DNA of 64,000 bases from Bacteroidia bacterium (GTDB lineage Bacteria; Bacteroidota; Bacteroidia; UKL13-3), in assembly GCA_021740845.1 (NCBI GenBank), contig JAIOYZ010000001.1, positions 299,606-363,605 on the forward strand, given 5' to 3'. The notes under the pieces are model-generated. The model ran no database searches. It was not told the DNA's origin and saw nothing but the letters and a program-made list of their open reading frames with translations. Position 1 is the stretch's first letter; every line of letters begins with the position of its first letter. Both the position numbers and the translations under genes were made by a program. This document shows positions 7,908 through 15,841 of the stretch, one piece after another.

Positions 7908-8981
7908 ATGGCTGAACAAGAAATATTTACTCAACTCGCTACCTACGATCATGAACAAATTGTATTTTGTAATGACAACGCAACTGGCCTTAAAGCCATA
8001 ATTGCCATTCACAATACTGTTTTAGGTCCTGGCTTAGGTGGTACACGTGTTTGGAATTACGCAACAGAGGCAGAAGCCATCAATGATGTGATGCGTTTGT
8101 CTCGTGGTATGACATACAAAGCAGCCATTTCTGGCTTAAATTTAGGTGGTGCAAAAGCCGTAATTATTGGCGATGCTACTAAAATCAAAACCGAAGCTTT
8201 GATGCGCAAATTTGGTCGTTTTGTTGAAAACTTAAACGGTAAGTATATTACTGCTGAGGATGTAAACACAACTACTAAAGACATGGAATATGTAAACATG
8301 GAAACTTCTCATGTGGTAGGTTTACCCGAAAGCATGGGCGGCGGAGGAGATCCTAGTCCTGTTACGGCGTATGGTGTTTACATGGGAATGAAGGCAAGTG
8401 CCAAACAAGTTTTTGGAAACGATAGCCTTGCTGGTAAAAAAGTAGCTGTTCAAGGTGTTGGTAAAGTAGGTGGACATTTATTAGACTTCCTTCATAAAGA
8501 AGGTGCTGAGTTGTTTATCTCGGATATTAATGCAGATACTTTAGCTCATTATGCTTCTAGAGTTGGTGCTAAAGTGGTTAATGGAGAAGAAATTTACGGT
8601 TTAGATGTAGATGTTTTTGCTCCTTGCGCTTTAGGTGCTATTTTAAATGATGAACATATTGCTCAATTGAAATGTTCAATCGTTGCAGGTGCTGCCAACA
8701 ACCAATTAGCTGATGAAACCATTCATGGTCCAGCTTTGATGAACAAAGGAATAGTTTATGCTCCAGATTTCTTGATTAATGCAGGTGGTTTGATAAACGT
8801 TTATCAAGAACACATTGGTTACAACAGAGAAACTGCACAACGCAAAGCAGAACATATTTACGATGTAACTTTAGAAATTTTAAAAATTTCTGCTTCAGAA
8901 AAAATTTACACGCAAAAAGCGGCTATGAACCTTGCCGAAAAGCGTATTCAAGATATTTCAAAGGTTAAATCAACCTATTAA
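7908..8981 (+). CDS. Glu/Leu/Phe/Val dehydrogenase, probably leucine dehydrogenase
   Basis: 357 residues, close to Bacillus leucine dehydrogenase in length. The N-terminal catalytic domain has LGPGLGGTRVW, the active-site stretch RGMTYKAAISGLNLGGAKAVI and TAEDVNTTTKDMEY. The Rossmann domain has VAVQGVGKVGGHL (GxGxxG) and later AGAANNQLAD. It oxidatively deaminates branched-chain amino acids with NAD+, feeding 2-oxo acids to catabolism or to branched fatty acids, which many Bacteroidota make. It has its own promoter. The downstream spacer holds a 14-bp perfect inverted repeat before nusB. Confidence 0.9.
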   Translation: MAEQEIFTQLATYDHEQIVFCNDNATGLKAIIAIHNTVLGPGLGGTRVWNYATEAEAINDVMRLSRGMTYKAAISGLNLGGAKAVIIGDATKIKTEALMRKFGRFVENLNGKYITAEDVNTTTKDMEYVNMETSHVVGLPESMGGGGDPSPVTAYGVYMGMKASAKQVFGNDSLAGKKVAVQGVGKVGGHLLDFLHKEGAELFISDINADTLAHYASRVGAKVVNGEEIYGLDVDVFAPCALGAILNDEHIAQLKCSIVAGAANNQLADETIHGPALMNKGIVYAPDFLINAGGLINVYQEHIGYNRETAQRKAEHIYDVTLEILKISASEKIYTQKAAMNLAEKRIQDISKVKSTY

Positions 8982-8995
8982 TTCCATTCCATCGC

Positions 8996-9048
8996 GCAAG
9001 CGATAAACGTTCTTTTCTTTTTGGTTTTTTAGTTCGTTTATCGCTTGC
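8996..9048 (+). promoter_or_regulatory. 14-bp perfect inverted repeat with U-rich loop, between leucine dehydrogenase and nusB
   Basis: GCAAGCGATAAACG (8996-9009) and its exact reverse complement (9035-9048) flank a 25-nt T-rich loop. The T-run lies in the loop, not after the stem, so this is not a classical terminator. It ends 14 bp before the nusB ATG. Confidence 0.6.
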
Positions 9049-9062
9049 TTTGAAAACATATT

Positions 9063-10001
9063 ATGTTGAACCGAAGATTTTTACGCATCAAAGCGTTTCA
9101 GGCTTTATACAGTTTTTCTAGAGAAGAGGGTGGAAAGCCTTCTTCTTATAAGAAAAGGTTATTGGATGGACTGGATAAAACCTATGAGCTATATTTATTG
9201 TTGCTTTCCTTCCCTCAGGAATTTAAGCACTTTTTGGTTCAAGAATTAAATGCAGAAAAAGCAAAACACTATCCTTCTGCAGAACAAATTGCATTATTAG
9301 ATTTACTTACTTCCAATAGGGTAATTCATACTCTCGAAAATAATTTTGCCTTTCAAGAGGCATTGAAACAAAATACCGTTGTTTGGAATGGTCATACCGA
9401 CTTGTTTAGAAAATTATGGTCGGAATTGAAGAACCACGAATTAATAATCAATTTCTCAAAGTCTGCACACAATCTTAACGACGAAAAAGCTCTAATTTCT
9501 GGGATGCTAGAATTTATGGTGGTAGATTCTGAACTCTTTGAGGCTTATATCGAAGAGCGTTATTTGAATTGGGACGACGACCAAGTTTTGGTATTGAGTA
9601 CTTTGCAAAAGACGCTTCAAATGCTTAAGGAAAACTCCAAAAAAGTTTTGCCTGAAAAGCATAAAGACGAAGAAGAAGACCTCAAATTTGTTAAAGATTT
9701 GTTTGAATTAACCATCGAAAAAGACAAGGAATTAATTGAAATGATTGCGGCCAAAACCCAAAATTGGGATCAAGACCGTATTGCTTTGGTAGATTTGATA
9801 TTGATGAAAATGGCTCTTTGCGAGGTGATTTACTTCCCTTTTATTCCTGTAAAAGTGAGTATGAATGAATACTTGGAATTAGCCAAATTGTATAGCACTC
9901 CAAATAGTCATGGTTTTATAAATGGAATTTTAGATAAGGTGCAAATAGACCTTAGAAAAAATGATAAAATTAAAAAGTTAGGAAGAGGTTTAGTAGATTA
10001 A
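9063..10001 (+). CDS. nusB: Transcription antitermination factor NusB, long Bacteroidota form
   Basis: 312 residues, about twice E. coli NusB. The first line, MLNRRFLRIKAFQALYSFSREEG, is the RNA-binding start of NusB (RRxxRxxAxQALY). The C-terminal domain ends with the conserved run IPVKVSMNEYLELAKLYSTPNSHGFINGILDKV. The central part (about 40-190) is the extra helical region usual in Bacteroidota NusB. The protein binds boxA RNA with NusE/S10 for rRNA antitermination. It is followed after 27 bp by the DUF1573 lipoprotein gene, which has its own -7 box. A stable hairpin lies just before its start. Confidence 0.92.
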   Translation: MLNRRFLRIKAFQALYSFSREEGGKPSSYKKRLLDGLDKTYELYLLLLSFPQEFKHFLVQELNAEKAKHYPSAEQIALLDLLTSNRVIHTLENNFAFQEALKQNTVVWNGHTDLFRKLWSELKNHELIINFSKSAHNLNDEKALISGMLEFMVVDSELFEAYIEERYLNWDDDQVLVLSTLQKTLQMLKENSKKVLPEKHKDEEEDLKFVKDLFELTIEKDKELIEMIAAKTQNWDQDRIALVDLILMKMALCEVIYFPFIPVKVSMNEYLELAKLYSTPNSHGFINGILDKVQIDLRKNDKIKKLGRGLVD

Positions 10002-10006
10002 TTTTG
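9999..10006 (+). promoter_or_regulatory. Bacteroidota -7 box (TAATTTTG) for the DUF1573 lipoprotein
   Basis: TAATTTTG spans the nusB stop codon and lies 22 bp before the ATG at 10029. Its TTTG runs into TTTGAACC, the half-site of the window-wide motif. Confidence 0.4.
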
Positions 10007-10028
10007 AACCATTAAATATTTTATAAAA

Positions 10029-10484
10029 ATGAAAAAATTATTTTTTGTGGCCACATTATTCTTTTTATTTTCTTGTGGCAATGATCCCAAAAAAGCTTCT
10101 GGTAGTTTGGTTACAAATCCAATTAGTGCCGATGATACAGCCGCAAGTTTAACAGACAAAATGCCTATCATGACATTCAGTGAAAATATTCATGATTTTG
10201 GAATGTTAACTGATGGTGAAGTAGTAACCTACAAATTTAAATTTACCAATACAGGTAACGCAGATTTAATTATTTCTAATGCAAGTGCAAGTTGTGGTTG
10301 TACTATTCCTAGTTACCCAAAACAACCTGTAGCGCCAGGTGAAGAAGGTGCCATTGATGTGCAGTTTAATAGCAGTGGAAAAGTAGGAACTTTTGATAAA
10401 AATATTACCATTACTTCTAATACCATTCCCAACCAATTTTACTTGGTTATTAGGGGAGAGGTAAAAGCCAAAGAAACTAAGTAA
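10029..10484 (+). CDS. DUF1573 domain lipoprotein
   Basis: 151 residues. A lipoprotein signal (FFLFSCGND) and a low-complexity linker lead into the DUF1573 domain at about residues 48-145: ENIHDFGMLTDGEVVTYKFKFTNTG, then the conserved Cys-Gly-Cys segment SCGCTIPSYP and a closing FDKNITITSNT. This is an Ig-like (ASPM-SPD2-Hydin) fold common in Bacteroidota periplasmic proteins. The function is unknown. It lies between nusB and yajC, an arrangement I believe recurs in the phylum, and may share the yajC transcript. Confidence 0.83.
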   Translation: MKKLFFVATLFFLFSCGNDPKKASGSLVTNPISADDTAASLTDKMPIMTFSENIHDFGMLTDGEVVTYKFKFTNTGNADLIISNASASCGCTIPSYPKQPVAPGEEGAIDVQFNSSGKVGTFDKNITITSNTIPNQFYLVIRGEVKAKETK

Positions 10485-10523
10485 ACCCAAATCACTAAAA
10501 ATTATTTAAATAAATTATAACCC

Positions 10524-10868
10524 ATGTTGAACCAAATTTTATTAATGGCTCCACCCGCTGGAGGCGCTGCTGGAGGTGGAAACCCAATTATGTCTTTCCT
10601 TCCTTTGATTTTGATTTTTGTGGTTTTCTATTTTTTCATGATTTACCCTCAAATCAAAAAGAATAAAGCACAAAAGAAATTCCGCGAAATTCTTGGAAAA
10701 GGAGATAAAGTGATTACAATTGGTGGTGTTCATGCCAAAATATTAGAGGCAACAGAACACACTTTCTTAATTGAAAGCGAAGGCACCAAATTAAGAATCG
10801 ATCGCACTGCCGTTTCAATGGAAGCTTCTCAAGCCTTGAACCAACCGGCAAAAGAAGAAAAGAAATAG
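10524..10868 (+). CDS. yajC: Preprotein translocase subunit YajC
   Basis: 114 residues. A Gly/Ala-rich periplasmic start (APPAGGAAGGGNP) precedes one membrane helix (IMSFLPLILIFVVFYFFMIYP). Then come the YajC hallmarks QIKKNKAQKKFREILGKGDKVITIGGVHAKI. YajC associates with SecDF in the inner membrane and supports Sec export. A strong terminator follows at 10881-10918. Confidence 0.92.
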   Translation: MLNQILLMAPPAGGAAGGGNPIMSFLPLILIFVVFYFFMIYPQIKKNKAQKKFREILGKGDKVITIGGVHAKILEATEHTFLIESEGTKLRIDRTAVSMEASQALNQPAKEEKK

Positions 10869-10880
10869 AAATTTTAAAAA

Positions 10881-10918
10881 GAGCCTTTACTTTGAATAAG
10901 AGTAAAGGCTTCTTTTTT
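10881..10918 (+). terminator. Intrinsic terminator after yajC
   Basis: The arms AGCCTTTACT (10882-10891) and AGTAAAGGCT (10901-10910) form a 10-bp perfect stem with a 9-nt loop, followed by a T-run. Confidence 0.9.
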
Positions 10919-10958
10919 AGTAAGAGGTTTCGGTTTGAACCAAATAAAGGAAAGCAAT

Positions 10959-11549
10959 ATGCTGAAAGTTGGAATAACAGGAAATATTGGAAGTGGTAAA
11001 TCTACCATCACCAAAATTTTTGCCCAATTGGGTATTCCTATTTACGATGCCGATTCCCGTGCAAAAGCAGTAATGGTGGAGGACCCAATTTTGGTTCAAG
11101 CCATAAAAAAATTACTTGGAGAAAACTCCTATTTTGGAGATGGAGCCCTCAATAGAAATTTTATTTCAAGTCAGGTTTTTAAGAATGCAGAATTGCTAAA
11201 TGGATTAAATTCATTGGTTCACCCAGCTGTAGCCAATGATTTTGAAACTTGGGTGGCAATGCAAAATGCTCCCTATGTTTTAAAAGAAGCCGCTTTATTA
11301 ATAGAAAGTAAATCCTATTTAGTTTTGAACCAACTAATAGTAGTATTAGCCGATGAAGAAATTCGATTAAAAAGAACCATGCGCCGCGATGAAGCCGATG
11401 AAGAAATGGTGCTATCCCGCATGCGCAACCAAATGCCACAAGAGGAAAAGGCGGAGTTTGCCCAATTTCTAATCTACAATAACAACGATTTATTAATTCC
11501 TCAGGTGATGAAAATTCACCACCAATTATTGGAACTAGCAAGCAAGTAA
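10959..11549 (+). CDS. coaE: Dephospho-CoA kinase
   Basis: 196 residues from ATG 10959 (MLKVGITGNIGSGKSTI). The frame also allows a TTG at 10935, but that codon lies inside the GGTTTGAACC motif and would add residues not seen in CoaE. The P-loop GNIGSGKS, the DADSRAK acceptor segment and LVHPAV are typical. The enzyme phosphorylates dephospho-CoA, the last step of CoA synthesis. CoaD, the preceding step, is encoded at 32215. It ends 2 bp from the convergent helicase stop. Confidence 0.92.
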   Translation: MLKVGITGNIGSGKSTITKIFAQLGIPIYDADSRAKAVMVEDPILVQAIKKLLGENSYFGDGALNRNFISSQVFKNAELLNGLNSLVHPAVANDFETWVAMQNAPYVLKEAALLIESKSYLVLNQLIVVLADEEIRLKRTMRRDEADEEMVLSRMRNQMPQEEKAEFAQFLIYNNNDLLIPQVMKIHHQLLELASK

Positions 11550-11551
11550 TC

Positions 11552-13831
11552 TTACTTAATTTTTAGCTTAGCAAATTTCAATACCAATACCTTCTTCCCA
11601 GAAGATTCAAAATCGATAGTAGCTTTTCTATTATCTCCATTACCTTCCATAACACTAACTATACCTGCGCCAAATCTTTGGTGTTCTACTTTCATACCCA
11701 CTGCTAAATTGCTGGTATCGTCTGCTTCAAAATTTGGATCAACCGGAGCCTGACTTACTGCTGCCCTAGGTTGTGGTTTGGTAAAGGTTAGTACTTTTTT
11801 TGGTAAGCCGCTCATGGTGCCACCAGTTCTTGATGGACCATCACGTTGCTCGCTTAAGTTTCCTCTCGCTCCAAACATGTTTTCAAAATGCAAGAATTGA
11901 GGGTCTAGTTCGGATAAAAACCTACTAGGTTCAGAATTAACAATATTGCCAAATTTAAACCTGCTTGTTGCAAAACTTAAGGTTAGTTTTTTCATGGCTC
12001 TAGTTAATGCCACATAAAACAAACGTCTTTCTTCTTCTAATTCTTGTCGGCTGTTTAAGGCTAACTGACTTGGGAATAAATTTTCCTCCAAACCTACTAT
12101 GTGCACGTATTTATACTCCAATCCTTTTGAGGAGTGAATGGTCATTAAACTCACATGATCTTGATCTGGATCTTTGTCTTTATCATCGTTAGTAAGCAAA
12201 GCAACATCAGCCATAAAATCTGCCAAGGTTCTTGATTTAACTACACCTTCGTCGTCTACTATTTCTTCTAAGCTAAATTCTTTGATTCCATTTAGCAACT
12301 CTTCTGTGTTCTCGTAACGTGCAATTCCTTCAACGGTTTTGTCTTCGTATAAAGATTTTAAAACACCACTCGATTTAGCAATGTGCATGGCAACTTCATA
12401 AGCATTGTTTTCTAACATTACTCTGAAGCTTTTTATCATGGTAACAAAATCTTCTACGGCAGCCATGTTTTTAAAACCAATCTGCCCAATTTGTTCCATC
12501 ACTTGCCACATGCTAACTTTATGCTGATCGGCAACAATGGCAATTTTTTCTAAACTGGTTTTACCAATTCCTCGAGTTGGGTAATTGATAATTCTTTTTA
12601 GTGCTTCTTCGTCGTTTGGGTTCAAAACTAAACGGTAGTAAGCCAACAAATCTTTTACTTCTTTTCTTTGGTAAAAAGATAATCCACCGTAAATTTTGTA
12701 AGGGATATTTAACTTTCGCAAAGCCTCTTCCATGGAGCGACTTTGAGCATTGGTTCTATATAAAATAGCAAAGTCTTTATTCAAAGCTTGGCTATTCATC
12801 TTATCTTGAAAAATGGCAGAAGCTACCATTTTACCTTCTTCATTATCTGTCAATGCCTTAAAAACACGAATGCGTTCACCAGGTTCATTGCTTGTCCAAA
12901 CCTTCTTTTTTATTTGGTCTTTGTTCTTTTCTATAATACTACTCGAAGCATTTACAATGGTTTGTGTGCTTCTATAGTTTTGTTCAAGTTTAAAAGTTTT
13001 TACATCTGGAAAATCTTTTTGGAACCCTAAAATATTTCTAATGTTTGCACCTCTAAAGGCATAAATACTTTGTGCATCATCTCCTACAACAGCAACATTT
13101 TCGTGCACTGCGGCCAGTTTCTTGATAATCATGTATTGTGCATGGTTGGTATCTTGAAACTCATCAACCATGATATACCTAAACATATGTTGGTATTTAT
13201 GAAGTACATCCAGATGGTTGCTAAAAAGCTTGTGGGTATTAACTAGCAAATCGTCAAAATCCATTGCTCCAGCGCGGAAACAACGATCTTGATATGCCTT
13301 AAATAAATGTCCAAATTTTGGTCGGCCACTGCTGGCGTCGTTTTCTTCAAACTCACTATTGCCCATGTATTGCTCAGCGGTGATGAGCGCATTTTTTGCA
13401 GAGGAAATTCGACCCAACATATTAGAAGGCTTGTATAATTTATCGTCGAGTTTTAATTCGCCTAAAAGGGTTTTTATTAAACTTTTGCTATCGTCAGAAT
13501 CGTAAATAGTAAAATTTCTTGGATAGCCTATGCGTTCACTTTCTTGGCGAAGGATTCTTGAAAATATACTGTGGAAAGTTCCCATCCATAGGTTTCTAGC
13601 CTCTGAACCAACGGCAGCATAAATACGGTGCCTCATTTCTTTGGCAGCCTTGTTGGTAAATGTTAACGATAATATTTGAAATGGGTCTACATCGTGCTTT
13701 AACATGTGCACAATGCGGTATGTTAATACCCTTGTTTTTCCAGATCCCGCCCCAGCAACAATCATTACTGGTCCATTCAATTGTTCTACTGCTGCCCGTT
13801 GCGACGGGTTTAATGTCTCTAAATAATCCAC
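11552..13831 (-). CDS. UvrD/PcrA family ATP-dependent DNA helicase
   Basis: 759 residues, the normal PcrA length. Motifs in order: LNPSQRAAV (Q motif), AGAGSGKTRVL (Walker A), FTNKAAKEM (Ia), VDEFQDTNHAQY (II), VVGDDAQSIYAFRGA (III), LEQNYRS (IV), TIHSSKGLEYKYV (V) and VALTRAMKKL (VI). The C-terminus (GMKVEHQRFGAGIVSVMEG to the end) is the Tudor-like PcrA tail that contacts RNA polymerase. It is a 3'-5' helicase of nucleotide excision repair and replication restart. Whether to name it pcrA or uvrD cannot be settled from the sequence. Confidence 0.94.
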   Translation of the reverse strand: MDYLETLNPSQRAAVEQLNGPVMIVAGAGSGKTRVLTYRIVHMLKHDVDPFQILSLTFTNKAAKEMRHRIYAAVGSEARNLWMGTFHSIFSRILRQESERIGYPRNFTIYDSDDSKSLIKTLLGELKLDDKLYKPSNMLGRISSAKNALITAEQYMGNSEFEENDASSGRPKFGHLFKAYQDRCFRAGAMDFDDLLVNTHKLFSNHLDVLHKYQHMFRYIMVDEFQDTNHAQYMIIKKLAAVHENVAVVGDDAQSIYAFRGANIRNILGFQKDFPDVKTFKLEQNYRSTQTIVNASSSIIEKNKDQIKKKVWTSNEPGERIRVFKALTDNEEGKMVASAIFQDKMNSQALNKDFAILYRTNAQSRSMEEALRKLNIPYKIYGGLSFYQRKEVKDLLAYYRLVLNPNDEEALKRIINYPTRGIGKTSLEKIAIVADQHKVSMWQVMEQIGQIGFKNMAAVEDFVTMIKSFRVMLENNAYEVAMHIAKSSGVLKSLYEDKTVEGIARYENTEELLNGIKEFSLEEIVDDEGVVKSRTLADFMADVALLTNDDKDKDPDQDHVSLMTIHSSKGLEYKYVHIVGLEENLFPSQLALNSRQELEEERRLFYVALTRAMKKLTLSFATSRFKFGNIVNSEPSRFLSELDPQFLHFENMFGARGNLSEQRDGPSRTGGTMSGLPKKVLTFTKPQPRAAVSQAPVDPNFEADDTSNLAVGMKVEHQRFGAGIVSVMEGNGDNRKATIDFESSGKKVLVLKFAKLKIK

Positions 13832-13968
13832 TAGGCGAAAGTAACTCGAAAATAGTTGGATTCTTGCTTAAGATTTCAACACTTAACAATAATAATTAAT
13901 GTTTTTATGAACCTAAATTTGGTTCAAACCGAAAAGAAAATTATTTGAAAAAGGGAAGTAAAGAAATA

Positions 13969-14130
13969 CTATTTGATATAGTCTAAATCTATAAAACTCA
14001 CATTTGGCGCAAAGTGAGCAAATATTTTATTAATGAACACGATAAGTGAAAACGGAACAATAAGAATAGAGTAAATGCCATAGATTAGCATTTGCCCCAT
14101 TGGAGAAATATTGGTTTGTTGGTTTTTCAT
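13969..14130 (-). CDS. Small single-pass membrane protein, unknown function
   Basis: 53 residues from the ATG at 14130 (MKNQQTNISPMGQ). The frame extends upstream to 14193, but that segment is less convincing. One hydrophobic helix (MLIYGIYSILIVPFSLIVFI) is followed by a short tail, VSFIDLDYIK. Small proteins of this build are common near UvrD genes, but I recognise no family. Coding status is likely rather than proven. Confidence 0.45.
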   Translation of the reverse strand: MKNQQTNISPMGQMLIYGIYSILIVPFSLIVFINKIFAHFAPNVSFIDLDYIK

Positions 14131-14285
14131 GGTGTTCAAAAATAAGCTACCTTTTTGCATAATTGCGCTTGGTTTAGAGCGGATTATACACATACGAATA
14201 TAAATAACATTTATTAATAGACAAAGGTTTTCGTTAATTAGTCCAAGTGGCTTTTTTTGCTATTTTTTTGGTGTTAAATAATGAA

Positions 14286-14293
14286 TACTTTTG
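14286..14293 (+). promoter_or_regulatory. Bacteroidota -7 box (TACTTTTG) for the M20 peptidase
   Basis: TACTTTTG lies 21 bp before the ATG at 14315. This supports that start over the in-frame TTG at 14291, which would fall inside the box. Confidence 0.5.
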
Positions 14294-14314
14294 AAAACCA
14301 AAAAAAGAAAGCAA

Positions 14315-15691
14315 ATGCAAAACCAATATTTAAACGAAAACAAAGACAGATTTTTAACAGAACTATTCGAATTGTTGCGCATTCCTTCCATCAGCGCAGA
14401 TAGTGCCTACAAAAAAGATATCATTTCCGCCGCTCAATACATTTCAGAAAAGCTAACTAAGGCTGGGGCTGATAAAGTTGAAATCTGCGAAACCGCAGGA
14501 AATCCCATTGTTTACGGTGAAAAAATTATTGACCCTAGTTTGCCTACTGTTTTGGTTTATGGTCATTACGATGTACAACCTGCAGTTCCTTTAGAATTGT
14601 GGGATACTCCTCCTTTTGAACCTACAATTCGTAAAACTTCGGTTCATCCAGATGGCGCTATTTTCGCTCGTGGCGCTTGCGACGATAAAGGTCAGGTTTA
14701 CATGCATGTGAAGGCTTTTGAAATGATGATGGCAACTCAAACGCTTTCTTGTAATGTGAAATTTATGATTGAAGGGGAAGAAGAAGTTGGTTCAACCAAT
14801 TTAGGCCCGTTTTGTATTGCCAATAAAGAGCGCTTAAAAGCTGATGTAGTTTTAATTTCAGATACTTCCATCATTGGAAATGATTCTCCAAGCATCGACT
14901 GTGGCTTACGCGGATTGAGCTATGTAGAAGTGGAAGTTACTGGTCCAAATAGAGATTTGCATTCTGGCGTTTATGGTGGGGCAGTGGCTAATCCAATTAA
15001 TATTTTAGCAAAAATGATTGCCAGCATGCACGACGGAAACAACCATATTACCATTCCTGGATTCTACGATGCAGTGCAAGAATTATCTATGGCAGAACGT
15101 GATGCTTTAAATGAAGCACCATTTGATTTGGAAGCATATAAAAAAGACTTAGCTATTAACGATATCTGGGGTGAACAAGGATACAATGTATTAGAACGCA
15201 CTGGCATAAGACCAACCTTGGATTGCAATGGAATTTGGGGCGGTTACATTGGCGAAGGTGCTAAAACTGTATTGCCTTCAAAAGCTTTCGCAAAAATTAG
15301 CATGCGTTTGGTTCCTAATCAGGTTTCGCATGATATTACAGAATTATTCCAAAAACACTTTGAATCCATTGCACCAGCTGGCGTAAAAGTGGTTGTTAAA
15401 CCTCATCATGGCGGAGAGCCCGTTGTTACTCCAATTGATTCACCTGCTTATTTGGCGGCCGAAAAGGCAATGGAAACTACTTTTGGCAAAAAGCCAATTC
15501 CTACAAGAGGAGGTGGAAGTATTCCTATTGTTGCCTTGTTTGAAAGAGAGTTGGGTTTAAAATCTGTATTGATGGGATTTGGTTTAGATAGCGATGCCTT
15601 ACATTCTCCAAACGAACATTATGGTTTGTTTAATTATTACAAAGGCATTGAAACCATTCCTTTCTTTTATAAATACTTTGCCCAGAAATAG
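14315..15691 (+). CDS. M20/M28-type dipeptidase (ArgE/DapE/CNDP-like)
   Basis: 458 residues from ATG 14315 (MQNQYLNENKDRFL). Metal ligands are visible in order: YGHYDVQP (His, with Asp two residues on), ARGACDDKGQ (bridging Asp), IEGEEEVGS (catalytic Glu plus ligand), ISDTS (Asp) and a final His in DALHSPNEHYG. The insert LRGLSYVEVEVTGPNRDLHSGVYGG belongs to the dimerisation domain of carnosinase-like dipeptidases. It hydrolyses dipeptides or N-acyl amino acids. No signal peptide was seen, so it is cytosolic. Confidence 0.9.
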   Translation: MQNQYLNENKDRFLTELFELLRIPSISADSAYKKDIISAAQYISEKLTKAGADKVEICETAGNPIVYGEKIIDPSLPTVLVYGHYDVQPAVPLELWDTPPFEPTIRKTSVHPDGAIFARGACDDKGQVYMHVKAFEMMMATQTLSCNVKFMIEGEEEVGSTNLGPFCIANKERLKADVVLISDTSIIGNDSPSIDCGLRGLSYVEVEVTGPNRDLHSGVYGGAVANPINILAKMIASMHDGNNHITIPGFYDAVQELSMAERDALNEAPFDLEAYKKDLAINDIWGEQGYNVLERTGIRPTLDCNGIWGGYIGEGAKTVLPSKAFAKISMRLVPNQVSHDITELFQKHFESIAPAGVKVVVKPHHGGEPVVTPIDSPAYLAAEKAMETTFGKKPIPTRGGGSIPIVALFERELGLKSVLMGFGLDSDALHSPNEHYGLFNYYKGIETIPFFYKYFAQK

Positions 15692-15841
15692 GACCATTCT
15701 AAATTAAGAAAGTGTTTAATTACACTATACTCTGATTAGTTTTCGTTAAATTTTGTCAATTTGCGCTATTGCTTCGTTTTTTTAGAAGCATTGCGCTAAT
15801 TTGCGGTGTTCGTAATTATTACTGCCCACGACAATTAATTT

